NCBI GenBank assembly: GCA_023055355.1
Contig: JALJCS010000054.1
Span: forward strand, 2,170,001-2,234,000
Direction of reading: 5' to 3'
From: Agelaius tricolor
Lineage: Eukaryota > Chordata > Aves > Passeriformes > Icteridae
DNA: 64,000 nt
In this document: positions 11,145 through 21,414 of the stretch, in pieces
Layout of the letters: each line of letters begins with the position of its first letter
How positions within the stretch are numbered: position 1 is the first letter of the stretch
The notes under the pieces: generated by a model
What the model was told of the DNA's origin: nothing
Databases searched by the model: none
Seen by the model: only the letters and a program-made list of their open reading frames with translations
Program-made: the position numbers and the translations under genes

Positions 11145-11865
11145 AGAAACATGGAATTGGTTTGGTTGGGAAATCCCTCTGAGCCAAACATCAAATCCAG
11201 TGTTTCCCCAGCACTGCCCCTGGCCCCAGGTGCCACATCCCCAGGGTTCTGAAATCCCTCAGGGATGGGGACTCCACCATTGCCCTGGGCACTCCCAATT
11301 CTTGACCCCCGTTCCCATGGGGAAATTCCACCCTGAGCTCCCCTGAGCCGTTCCCTCTGCTCCTGTCCCTGTTCCCTGGGAGAAGATCCCAAATCCCCCC
11401 GGCTGTGCCCTCCTGGCAGGAGCTGTGCAGAGCCACAAGGGCCCCTGAGCCTCCTTTGCTCCAGGCTGAGCCCCTGCCCAGCTCCCTCAGGGATTCTGCA
11501 GCCCCTGCCCGGCTCCCTCAGGGATTCTGCAGCCCCTGCCCGGCTCCCTCAGGGATTCTGCAGCCCCTGCCCGGCTCCCTCAGGGATTCTGCAGCCCCTG
11601 CCCAGCTCCCTCAGGGATTCTGCAGCCCCTGCCCGGCTCCCTCAGGGATTCTGCAGCCCCTGCCCAGCTCCCTCAGGGATTCTGCAGCCCCTGCCCAGCT
11701 CCCTCAGGGATTCTGCAGCCCCTGCCCAGCTCCCTCAGGGATTCTGCAGCCCCTGCCCGGCTCCCTCAGGGATTCTGCAGCCCCTGTCCAGCTCTGTCCC
11801 TGCCCTGGACTCGCTCCAGCCCCTCAGGGCCTTTCCCAAACCCAATCCCTGGCCAAACCCAGTCC
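11145..11865 (-). mobile_element. CR1: CR1 LINE fragment carrying an internal 31-bp minisatellite
   Basis: Reads as the CR1 antisense: 'GTGCCACATCCCCAGGG', 'CCGTTCCCTCTGCTCCTGTC', 'GAGCCTCCTTTGCTCCAGGC', 'CAGCTCCCTCAG', then after the array 'CTGGACTCGCTCCAGCCCCT'. The tandem array sits exactly where the CR1 consensus has its single CCCAGCTCCCTCAG motif, so the array expanded in place. Confidence 0.85.
11470..11795. repeat. 31-bp minisatellite inside CR1
   Basis: About 10.5 copies of a unit combining CCCTGCCC(A/G)GCTCCCTC and AGGGATTCTGCAGC. Copies differ mainly at the A/G in CCCAGCTC versus CCCGGCTC. The same unit occurs at 63085-63408 in another CR1 copy. Confidence 0.97.
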
Positions 11866-12260
11866 CTGGCTGTCCTTGTACATCCCAAGGGATGGGATCC
11901 TAGGGATGATCTCTGAGCAGATGAGGTGAGGAGAAGCAGCAGCTGTTCCATGCACCAAAGGCTCAGCAAAGGCCCTTTTTGAGTGGGGGGCAGGAGCTCA
12001 ATGCCATCACCTGGGGAGGCTGGGGCTCTGCTCTGCCTTGCTGGGAGCAGGGGATTCCCGGGGTGTGGGCAGGGCAGTGCTGTCTGTACAGCAGGAAATC
12101 TCCCTCCACAGAGGCTGGGGCTGCAGGAAGAGGGACAGGCTCTCTGGGGAAGGAACCAGCAGAGAGATGGAGGAACAGGCAGGTGAGGGGGCCCTGCCCC
12201 AGGAGAGCTCAGCCCTGCACCCTCAGGTGGGGTGAGGAGCCACCATCCCAGCTTGCCCAG
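11866..12260. other. Unique sequence
   Basis: GC-rich, non-repetitive. No gene is recognised. Confidence 0.4.
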
Positions 12261-12261
12261 G

Positions 12262-12412
12262 GCATCATGGAATCAAAGTTTGGCTTGGAAGGGACCTCAG
12301 AGCCCACCCAGTGCCACCCCCTGCCATGGCAGGGACACCTCCCGCTGTCCCAGGTTTGTCCCAGCCCCGTCCAGCCTGGCCTGGGGCACTGCCAGGGATG
12401 GGGAGCCCTGTG
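12262..12412 (-). mobile_element. CR1: CR1 LINE 3' fragment
   Basis: 'GCATCATGGAATCAAAGTTT', 'GGCTTGGAAGGGACCTCAGA', 'TGCCATGGCAGGGACACCTC' and 'GGGGCACTGCCAGGGATGGG' are in antisense CR1 order. The copy is short and 5'-truncated. Confidence 0.88.
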
Positions 12413-12948
12413 TGCAGGTGGGATGGTGTCACCTGAGGAACCCCCACCTGCCTGGGCACTAATTCCCAGCCTGGAGGGGTGAGGAAGGTGATGGACACAG
12501 CACAGATTTCCAGCCAGGGTGGAAAACAGAGCCCTGAGCCCCAAACCCTGAGTGCATCCAGCCCTGTATCCCCCCAGCTCCAGGCTGTGTGGGGATCCCA
12601 GCCTCTCCCCCAGCACCCCAAACAGCATTTCAGGAGGGCACCCCCAAACAAACAGCATTTCAGGAGGGCAGAGATATTTGTTTTCCTCAGGAAGCTCAGC
12701 ACGACCAGGTGCCACCTTTGCCAGGCTGCTGCAGGCTGCCCTCACCACCTGGACGTTAATTTTCTTTTCCAGCCCCTCAGCCAATGCTCCTTCCTCCCTC
12801 CACATGGGAAGCAAGGCCAGAGAGCTCAGCCCATCCTTCCTGCTGGCTCCTTTCCATCCCTATTTCCAGCAGCAGCTGTTGCCCACTTTAGTGCACGAAG
12901 CTTTGCTCGCTTCTCCCTTCTTCCCCTTCTTCCCCACTTCCTGAGCCT
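12413..12948. other. Unique sequence with a short duplication
   Basis: Contains a two-copy direct repeat of AACAGCATTTCAGGAGGGCA at 12620-12670. Otherwise non-repetitive, with no gene recognised. Confidence 0.4.
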
Positions 12949-12996
12949 TCCTCCTCCTCCTCCTCCTCCTCCTCCTCCTCCTCCTCCTCCTCCTCC
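12949..12996. repeat. (CCT)n microsatellite
   Basis: About 15 uninterrupted CCT (AGG on the minus strand) units. Confidence 0.98.
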
Positions 12997-13136
12997 CCTG
13001 GCCCCTTGCTGATTCCAGCCCAGACTCCAGACGGCCCAAGGGCACTGAAAGAGTGTCCCTGGCCAGGGCACTGCTCAGTCTGGGCTGGCTGAGCACAGGC
13101 ACAGCAAGGAAGGGGGCAAGAAGGGAGGGAAGGAGG

Positions 13137-13690
13137 ATTTGGGATTTGGATTTGTGATTTGGGATTTGTGATTTGTGATTTGGGATTTGTGATTTGGGAT
13201 TTGTGATTTGTGTTTTGGGATTTGTGACTTGGGATTTGGGATTTGTGATTTGTGATTTGTGTTTTGGGATTTGGAATTTGTGATCTGGGATTTGGGATTT
13301 GTGATTTGGGATTTGTGATTTGTGTTTTGGGATTTGTGATTTGGAATTTGTGATTTGTGTTTTGGGATTTGGAATTTGTGATCTGGGATTTGGGATTTGG
13401 GATTTGTGTTTTGGGATTTGTGTTTTGGGATTTGTGATTTGTGTTTTGGGATTTGTGACTTGGGATTTGGGATTTGTGATTTGTGATTTGTGTTTTGGGA
13501 TTTGGAATTTGTGATCTGGGATTTGGGATTTGTGACTTGTGACTTGTGGTTTGGGATTTGTGATTTGTGATTTGGGATGTGGGACTTGTGATTTGTGGTT
13601 TGGGACTTGTGATTTGTGGTTTGGGATTTGTGATTTGGGATTTGTGATTTGTGATTTGGGATTTGTGATTTGTGATTTATGGTTTGTGAA
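13137..13690. repeat. GATTTGG/GATTTGT heptamer-octamer array
   Basis: About 75 units of GGGATTT, GTGATTT, GTGTTTT and GGAATTT mixed without strict period. The plus strand is almost free of C, with strong G/T bias. Frames read as CDLGFVI or NHKSQIP periodic peptides and are artefacts. Confidence 0.96.
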
Positions 13691-13772
13691 GCTCCTGGCA
13701 GGCTTAGGGAGGGAATGTGCTGGGTTTGCTCCTCCAGGGCTGGAGGGCCGGGATGTGGTGCTGGATGCTCCC

Positions 13773-14132
13773 CCTGGTGATGCAGGGTGTTTAAAAATGG
13801 CAGCTCAGACAGGATCAAACTGAGGAGGAAAAATGGGGAATATGCCTGGATTTCCTTTCATTTCCCACCTCCCTGGGGTGCCACGGTGGCAGAAGAGGGG
13901 ACAGAGGCCCAGCTGGTACCTGAGGGAGGAAGGGAAGGGAATCTGTCTGACAAGGGGGTGCAGCTGGGCCATGGGATGGATTTAGGAAAAGGTGGCCTTT
14001 AAAAATCAGATCCACAGAAAAGCACCAGTCCCAGGAATTGACAGTGCAGCTGTGTCTGGTGAGGAACCTCTGGAGGACACCTAGAGAGGCCCAGAGAGAA
14101 ACTTGTGGGGCAGATTGTGGAAGGAGAAGAGT
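13773..14132. repeat. Dispersed block, copy B
   Basis: Direct partner of 10797-11140, with an insertion containing CCCAGCTGGTACCTGAGG. It starts about 80 bp after the GATTTGG array. Flanks differ from those of copy A on both sides, which defines the block edges. Confidence 0.85.
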
Positions 14133-14516
14133 GACACCAGCCTGGGGTGTGTGACACCAGCCTGGGGAGGGGGCCCAGGGAATGGGGACGAGCCCTCGTG
14201 GGACAGGAGAACTTCCATCAGCTCCACCTGTGAGAAATGGCACTCACCTTCAGAACATTTAGGAGTTTTATTAAAACCTTATAAAAATACAACAGAAGAC
14301 TGAATAAAGAAAATAATGCAGCACCAGGAGCAAAGGCTTCAGTCACCATGAGAAGATCAAAATGGATGTTCTGCCTTTTACACCTCGAGTCCCTCCCAAA
14401 GCTGTATCAGTGAAGCCCTTCCCTGTGCAGCGATGGAGATCAGCTCCCTGCAGCCTCGCTGAGGGCAGGAGCTGCCATGGGGACAATCCCGCCCTCCCAA
14501 ATGTCCCTGCTACCCA
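14133..14516. other. Unique spacer
   Basis: Begins with a two-copy GTGACACCAGCCTGGGG repeat, then AT-richer unique DNA at 14260-14340. No gene is recognised. Confidence 0.4.
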
Positions 14517-15060
14517 ACGGGAATGGGGAACAGACGGGAATGGGAACGGGAATGGGGAACGGGAATGGGAACGGGAATGGGAACAGGAACGGGAACGGGA
14601 ATGGGAACGGGAACGGGAGTGGGAACGGGAATGGGAACAGGAAATGGGAACAGGGAATGGGAACGGGAATGGGAATGGGAACGGGAACGGGAATGGGAAC
14701 AGGAATGGGAACGGGAATGGGAACGGGAATGAGGAACGGGAATGGGAACAGGAAATGGGAACAGGGAATGGGAACGGGAACGGGAATGGGAATGGGAATG
14801 GGAATGGGAATGGGAACAGGAACGGGAATGGGAATGGGAACGGTAATGAGAACAGGAATGGGAATGGGAACAGGAATGGGAATGGGAACGGGAACGGGAA
14901 TGGGAACAGGAATGGGAACGGGAATGGGAACAGGAATGGGAACGGGAATGGGAACGAGAATGAGGAACAGGAATGGGAACAGGAAAGGGAACGGGAATGG
15001 GAATGGGAACAGGAATGGGAATGGGAATGGGACATTGAATGGGAATGAGAATGGGAATGG
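14517..15060. repeat. Hexamer array (GGGAAC/GGGAAT)n
   Basis: About 90 units of GGGAAY with occasional AGGAAC, GGTAATGAGAAC and GAGGAAC insertions. The plus strand is G/A-rich. It merges without a gap into the 24-bp array on its right. Confidence 0.97.
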
Positions 15061-15625
15061 GAATGAGGAACTGAACATGAATGAGAGTGAGGAACGGAAC
15101 GGGAATGGGAGTGAGGAGCTGAACGGGAATGGGAATGAGGAACTGAATGGGAATGAGAGTGAGGAGCTGAACAGGAATGGGAGTGAGGAACGGAATGGGA
15201 ATGGGAGTGAGGAACTGAACATGAATGAGAGTGAGGAGCTGAACAGGAATGGGAGTGAGGAACGGAACGGGAATGAGAGTGAGGAACTGAACATGAATGA
15301 GAGTGAGGAGCTGAACAGGAATGGGAGTGAGGAACGGAACAGGAATGAGAGTGAGGAGCTGAACAGGAATGAGAGTGAGGAGCTGAACAGGAATGGGAGT
15401 GAGGAACGGAACAGGAATGGGAGTGAGGAGCTGAACAAGAATGAGAGTGAGGAGCTGAACAGGAATGAGAGTGAGGAGCTGAACAGGAATGAGAGTGAGG
15501 AGCTGAACAGGAATGAGAGTGAGGAGCTGAACAGGAATGGGAGTGAGGAACGGAACAGGAATGGGAGTGAGGAACGGAACAGGAATGAGAGTGAGGAGCT
15601 GAACAGGAATGGGAGTGAGGAGTGG
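15061..15625. repeat. 24-bp minisatellite derived from the GGGAAY array
   Basis: About 23 copies of a 24-bp unit (GA(G/A)AGTGAGGAGCTGAAC plus AGGAATG-type end). In the open plus frame it reads ESEELNRN with variants GSEERNGN and ESEELNMN. Units contain the GGAATG core of the hexamer array, so the 24-mer looks like a secondary expansion. The 436-codon frame over 14477-15787 has no non-repeat domain and is not called as a gene. Confidence 0.95.
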
Positions 15626-16814
15626 CGTCCCTGCACCCCAGGCTCCAGGAGATGCTCCCCCAGAGGCAGAGGGGAGGATGCAGGAGCTGGCTCTGGCTCC
15701 TGGCAGGGGATTCTCATTCAGCTCCTTCCCCAGAAGAACTCGTTACCCGTGACAAGAGCACGAACTGCTCATCACCGGGGATGCTGAGAGCTTTAATTGC
15801 TGCTGGGAGGAGACAGTGACAGCCATTTGTCCCCAAAAAAGAATCCATTGCTCCTGAATGAAATGTTTAGCTGAGAAGTGAATGGCAGCTCTGAGAGAGG
15901 AGCAGGAGAAAAGTCAGCTAAGGAGGTAAAACAAAGGATGGCAACCAGTGAATACCTGGCACAGGCGAGAGGTTCAGGCTCTGATCTCCAGCGTGGGAGG
16001 GTTGTCTCTCTCATGGGAGGATGCTCTGGTTCTGCAGGAGGAATTCTTTCCCAGACCCATGGGCTCACAGGCACAAGTGGGGTTTCCACTGTTCCCACAG
16101 AACAATACCAGCAAAAAATAGAATTAAGCTTCAAATGGAAAGCTTTGTGTTTTGCCAAGATTCACAGACAATAAGATGTGTTTTCAGTTGGGCCTGAGTT
16201 GAATTCCCTCATTTTTAAATGGTGAAAAGGTTTCTTTGAGGGAGAAAGTGAAAGGCATAGGACTCATATTTGACTTGCAAGAGCTGTCCTGGACACTTCA
16301 ATAATTCCAAGGACAAGAACAAGAAAAGATGAAATAGGAGAGCTCTCCCAAGCAAACAAAATCACACCAAGAAGTTTCTTTTCAAACACCAGTGTGTTTG
16401 CATCTGAAATTCTGTTTGGCTCCACCAGACTGACAGATCCTTCCTCTGCTCCTTACCCACTGCTTCAGCTCATGTTTCCCTCTTGCCCTTTTGATGGAGG
16501 AACTCTGTCATAAATATTTCACTCAGTTGTGTCCCAGCCCAATGGGTTTCCAGAGAACTCTTTGATTTGTTTGGTTTATTTTCCTTCAGCTCTGCGGGAG
16601 CTAAAGGTTGTTCCATGGCCTGTGCCTGCACTGCTGAGAGCTGGGAAAAGGGCTTGGAAATGTGAAGGAAAAACCAATGCAGGTGCCCAGATGTACCCTC
16701 AGGATAGATTTAGGCTCCTTAGGTCATTTCTGTGCCCAGGCCTGCTAAAAACCCTCTGTCATTTGCTGCCTCCCCCTGTAAATCCCAGCTGGCCCTCTGC
16801 AGCAGCTGGTCCTG
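15626..16814. other. Unique island
   Basis: About 1.2 kb of non-repetitive sequence, AT-richer from 15830 to 16560. Open frames are short and featureless. It is an array-free interval where conserved noncoding elements could be sought. Confidence 0.45.
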
Positions 16815-18003
16815 TGCTGTGTCCAGTTCTGTGTGTCCAGCACTGTGCCCATCCCTGTGTGCATCCCTGTGTCCATCTCTGTGTCCAATCCCTGTGTCCA
16901 TCCCTGTGTGTCCATCCCTGTGTGTCCATCTCTGTGTCCATCCCCATGTCCATCCCTGTGTGTCCAATCCCTGTGTCCATCTCTGTGTCCATCCCTGTGT
17001 GTCCAATCCCTGTGTCCAGCCCTGTGTCCATCCCTGTGTCCATCCCTGTGTGTCCATCCCTGTGTGTCCATCTCTGTGTCCATCCCTGTGTCCATCTCTG
17101 TGTCCAATCCCTGTGTCCATCCCTGTGTCCATCTCTGTGTGTCCATCCCTGTGTGTCCATCTCTGTGTCCATCTCTGTGTCCAATCCCTGTGTCCATCTC
17201 TGTGTCCATCCCTGTGTGTCCATCTCTGTGTCCATCTCTGTGTCCAATCCCTGTGTCCATCTCTGTGTCCATCCCTGTGTCCATCTGTGTCCAATCCCTG
17301 TGTCCAATCCCTGTGTCCAATCCCTGTGTCCATCCCTGTGTCCATCTCTGTGTGTCCATCTCTGTGTGTCCATCTCTGTGTGTCCATCTCTGTGTCCATC
17401 CCTGTGTCCATCCCTGTGTCCATCTCTGTGTCCAGTTCTGTGTCCAATCCCTGTGTCCATCCCTGTGTCCATCCCTGTGTCCATGCCTGTGTCCATGCCT
17501 GTGTCCATCTCTGTGTGTCCAATCCCTGTGTCCATCCCTGTGTCCAATCCCTGTGTCCAATCCCTGTGTCCATCCCTGTGTCCATCCCTGTGTCCATCTC
17601 TGTGTCCATCTCTGTGTCCAATCCCTGTGTCCAATCCCTGTGTCCAATCCCTGTGTCCATCTCTGTGTCCATCTCTGTGTCCATCCCTGTGTCCATCTCT
17701 GTATCCATCCCTGTGTCCAATCCCTGTGTCCATCTCTGTGTGTCCAGCCCTGTGTCCATCTCTGTGTCCATCTCTGTGTCCATCCCTGTGTCCATCCCTG
17801 TGTCCATCTCTGTGTCCATCTCTGTGTCCATCCCTGTGTCCATCTCTGTATCCATCCCTGTGTCCAATCCCTGTGTCCATCTCTGTGTGTCCAGCCCTGT
17901 GTCCATCTCTGTGTCCATCCCTGTGTCCATCTCTGTGTCCATCCCTGTGTCCATTTCTGTGTCCATCCCTGTGTCCAATCCCTCTGTCCAGCTCCTTGTC
18001 CCC
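16815..18003. repeat. 12-bp minisatellite (CCATCCCTGTGT)n
   Basis: About 95 units mixing CCATCCCTGTGT, CCATCTCTGTGT and 13-bp CCAATCCCTGTGT, plus 16-bp GTGTGTCCATC variants that shift frame. Open frames on both strands (up to 533 codons) consist only of repeat translations. Confidence 0.97.
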
Positions 18004-18012
18004 ATCCCTGGG

Positions 18013-18135
18013 GGATTTCACAGCCCTGTGGCTGTGGCACCTGGGGACAGGGTCAGAGGTGCCTGGGCAGTGCTGGGGCTGGTTGGACTCGCTGATCTCA
18101 GAGGGGCTTTTCCAACCTGACCAATCCTGATTCCA
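18013..18135 (+). mobile_element. CR1: CR1 LINE 3' end
   Basis: 'GGTTGGACTCGCTGATCTCA', 'GAGGGGCTTTTCCAACCTGA' and 'CAATCCTGATTCC' are the CR1 3' terminus, directly abutting the 12-mer array. Confidence 0.85.
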
Positions 18136-18444
18136 AACCTGCAGTGGGATCAGCCCCTTGGATGACCCTGGGGATGCCCACTAGGGGTTAACCCCCCTAG
18201 TGAGCTGTGCTCAGCCCCTCTTACCCTGCCAGGGCATTCCCTTTGCTGGACATTCCCTTTTGGGGCAGGAAGGGAAGGAGCATCCCCTGTGCCCCATGTC
18301 CCTTGCGGGCAGGCCAGGCTCAGCCTGGGGCTGGGATCCCTGGGGCAGCAGGGGCAGAGCAGGATCCTGCAGCAGCCTCAGGCACAGCTGGGCTGACGTG
18401 GGGAGCAGCACCCAGAGCTGCCTCAGCTGGCACAGGTGTGCTTG
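18136..18444. other. Unique spacer
   Basis: GC-rich non-repetitive DNA between two CR1 fragments. No gene is seen. Confidence 0.35.
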
Positions 18445-18618
18445 GAATTCAGAACCCTGGAGTGGCTGGGCTGGAAACGTCCTGAGATCCCTCCCAGTGC
18501 CACCCCTGCCATGGCAGGGACACCTCCCCAGCTCCAGCCCCAGTGTCCAGCCTGGCCCTGGGCACTGCCAGGGATGCAGGGGCAGCCCCAGCTGCTCTGG
18601 GAATGCCAGCCCAGCCCC
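18445..18618 (-). mobile_element. CR1: CR1 LINE 3' fragment
   Basis: 'CCCAGTGCCACCCCTGCC', 'ATGGCAGGGACACCTCCC' and 'CTGGGCACTGCCAGGGATGC' are in antisense order, with a degenerate tail at the left. Confidence 0.87.
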
Positions 18619-18782
18619 TGCCCACCCTCCCAGCCAGGAATCCCTAATTCCCAACAAGTCAAATGCACACTTGCCTTCCTCAGAGCATTATCAGACTGCA
18701 ATGCTTCCCTGGCACTGCAGTTCCTCTGCCACCCACCCTCGTCACCCTCTGGGTGTTCCCCAGCTGTTCCCTCTGTGACACA

Positions 18783-19660
18783 CCTGTGCCAGCAGTGCCA
18801 GCAGCAGTGCCAGCAGTGCCAGCAGTGCCAGCTGTGCCAGCAGCAGTGCCAGCAGTGCCAGATGTGCCAGCAGCAGTGCCAGCAGCAGTGCCAGCAGCAG
18901 TGCCCGCAGTGCCCGCAGCAGTGCCAGCAGTGCCAGCAGTGCCAGCTGTGCCAGCAGCAGTGCCAGCAGCAGTGCCAGCAGCAGTGCCAGCAGTGCCCGC
19001 AGTGCCCGCAGTGCCAGCAGCAGTGCCAGCAGTGCCCGCAGTGCCAGCAGCAGTGCCAGCAGTGCCCGCAGTGCCCGCAGTGCCATCAGTGCCCGCAGTG
19101 CCCACAGCAGTGCCCGCAGCAGTGCCCGCAGTGCCCGCAGTGCCCGCAGCAGTGCCAGATGTGCCAGCAGCAGTGCCAGCAGTGCCAGCAGTGCCAGCAG
19201 TGCCCGCAGTGCCAGCAGTGCCAGCAGTGCCTGCAGCAGTGCCAGCAGCTGTGCCAGCAGTGCCAGCAGTGCCAGCAGTGCCAGCAGTGCCCGCAGCAGT
19301 GCCAGCAGTGCCAGCAGTGCCAGCAGTGCCTGCAGCAGTGCCAGCAGCTGTGCCAGCAGTGCCAGCAGTGCCAGCAGTGCCAGCAGTGCCAGCAGTGCCC
19401 GCAGTGCCAGCAGCAGTGCCCGCAGTGCCCGCAGTGCCCGCAGCAGTGCCAGCAGCAGTGCCCGCAGTGCCAGCAGTGCCCACAGTGCCTGCAGCAGTGC
19501 CAGCAGCTGTGCCAGCAGTGCCCGCAGTGCCAGCAGCAGTGCCAGCAGCAGTGCCAGCAGCAGTGCCAGCAGTGCCAGCTGTGCCAGCAGTGCCAGCTGT
19601 GCCAGCAGCAGTGCCCGCAGTGCCATCAGTGCCATCAGTGCCAGCTGTGCCCGCCATGCC
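18783..19660. repeat. CAG-rich 9/12-bp array (TGCCAGCAG)n
   Basis: About 90 units of TGCCAGCAG, TGCCCGCAG and TGCCAGCAGCAG with rare TGCCATCAG, TGCCAGCTG and TGCCAGATG. Frames read CQQCQQ, VPAVPA and GTAGTA and are repeat artefacts. CAG/CTG density favours hairpin formation. Confidence 0.97.
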
Positions 19661-20392
19661 CCGCTGTCCTGCCGAGCCCCTGGGTCCCGCTTCCTGCAGG
19701 AGAAGCTCTCCCCGAGCCTGCCTGTGCAGGAGCGTTCCTGCTGCTCATTGCCAAAGCCTCCTGCAATTTGCTGCTCATTATTTCTGTTTGCTCCCCTAAT
19801 TAACGATGGTTTGAGCTCTCTCTGCTGCTTCCCTGGCTCTCAGGCTCTTCCCCAGCTCAGCCTCTTTGCTGCTTCCCCATCTTTGCCTCCTCTCTCAGCA
19901 CTGTGTGTTTGCCCTCCTGGGGGGTTCCTTTCCAGCTAAACGCTGCCATTTCCAGCACACACATTTTTTTTTCCCACATCTACATCTCTTTTCTTTTTTT
20001 TTTGTTGTTGTTGTTGTCCTTTTGATTGCTTTCTCCCCCACTGTTTCTTAAAAACTCCTCGCGTTTCTGCTTCCTGAGCGTGCAGAAATTGCCCAATCTG
20101 CTCCGATTTGCACTTGGGTTTGCATTTACAGAAATTGCCCAGAGTTTTGGGGTGGTTTATTTGTGCAGAGACTTGCAGCTGGTGGTGTTTCAGATCAGGG
20201 ATGAGGAACCTTGGACATGGAACAAGAGAGTGTTCAGAGACCCAAACGCGTGATCCTCTCCACGGTGGGGATGTGACAGCTGGATGTGGAGCCCAGGATC
20301 CAAAAGCACACGGACCACTGGGAGAGCATCCCAAAAAGTGTCACTGCAGACCCAGCTGGGACAGGGTCACTGCCCAGGGGACTCCTGGTGCC
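19661..20392. other. Unique sequence
   Basis: Mixed composition with a T-rich run and (GTT)n at 19965-20025. No gene is recognised. Confidence 0.4.
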
Positions 20393-20755
20393 AGCAGGGA
20401 TGGCACTGTCACTGTCACTGGGATGGCACTGCCACTGCTGATGGGATGGCACTGTCACTGCTGCTCACTGGCACTGTCACTGCTCCTGGGATGGCACTGC
20501 CACTGCTGATGGGATGGCACTGTCACTGCTGATGGGATGGCACTGTCACTGCTGCTGGGATGGGACTGTCACTGCCCCTGGGATGGCACTGTCACTGCTG
20601 ATGGGATGGCACTGTCACTGCTGCTGGGATGGCACTGTCACTGCTGATGGGATGGCACTGTCACTGTCACTGCCCCCAGGATGGCACTGGCACTGCCGCT
20701 GGGATGGCACTGTCACTGCCCCTGGGATGGCACTGGCACTGTCACAGCTCCTGGC
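20393..20755. repeat. 23-bp minisatellite
   Basis: About 15 copies of a 23-mer starting GGGATGGCACTGTCACTG and ending CTGAT/CTGCT/CCCCT. Truncated units include GCACTGTCACTG. Confidence 0.94.
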
Positions 20756-20902
20756 TGGAGCCAGCTCCACACAGCTCCAGGGCACATGTGAGGCAGGCTG
20801 GGCAAACTCAGGGGCTTTCCCAGCTTCTAGAGCTCAGCAGTGCTCAAGTGCAGCCTGGTGGGCTCAGAGCTGGCCTGGGCAGCTGGGCTGGGTGTGGGAA
20901 GT

Positions 20903-21172
20903 CCTTCCCTTCCCTTCCCTTCCCTTCCCTTCCCTTCCCTTCCCTTCCCTTCCCTTCCCTTCCCTTCCCTTCCCTTCCCTTCCCTTCCCTTCCCTTCCCT
21001 TCCCTTCCCTTCCCTTCCCTTCCCTTCCCTTCCCTTCCCTTCCCTTCCCTTCCCTTCCCTTCCCTTCCCTTCCCTTCCCTTCCCTTCCCTTCCCTTCCCT
21101 TCCCTTCCCTTCCCTTCCCTTCCCTTCCCTTCCCTTCCCTCCCCTCCCCTCCCCTCCCCTCCCCTCCCCTTC
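20903..21172. repeat. (CCCTT)n array passing into (CCCCT)n
   Basis: About 47 uninterrupted TTCCC pentamers (AAGGG on the minus strand), then six CCCCT units from about 21138. I see no interruption, which suggests recent expansion or ongoing homogenisation. Assemblers often mis-size such arrays. Confidence 0.98.
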
Positions 21173-21414
21173 CCCTGCCCAGCAGGAGCCCCAGGTGGCA
21201 CCGTGGGCTGTGCCAGCCTCAGCTTTCCCCTGGGCCAATGTTCAGCATTCCCATCTGCTCCTCTACAATAATGCAATTTAGCCTCATTTTGGGTGTCAAG
21301 ACACTGGGTTAGGGAAATTACATTCTGTCACCGAGGTGTCAGCCTTGTCTGGGGCTTCATAAAACACTGGCACCCCTGGGAGCTGGGAAATGAGTGTGGC
21401 TGCTCCAGCCGGGC
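21173..21414. other. Unique spacer
   Basis: Non-repetitive, AT-richer around 21265-21330. No gene is seen. Confidence 0.35.

Noticed and set aside
11052..11252. Short coding frame shared by blocks A and B
   Set aside because: The frame is not preserved between the two copies once the indel and edges are considered, and it has no motif.
12949..12996. Poly-Arg/Gly or polyproline coding tract
   Set aside because: Simple (CCT)n microsatellite without exon signals.
14477..15787. 436-codon plus-strand frame with ESEELNRN repeats
   Set aside because: The 6-bp and 24-bp units are multiples of three and lack stops. No start context, domain or splice evidence. Kept as a finding, not a gene.
16529..18130. 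Cys/Pro/Val-rich frames up to 533 codons resembling metallothionein- or keratin-like proteins
   Set aside because: Translations of the CCATCCCTGTGT array; long frames are open on both strands.
18436..19803. Gln/Cys-rich 455-codon frame resembling a small proline-rich or loricrin-like protein
   Set aside because: Repeat translation of TGCCAGCAG, with matching long frames in other phases and on the other strand.
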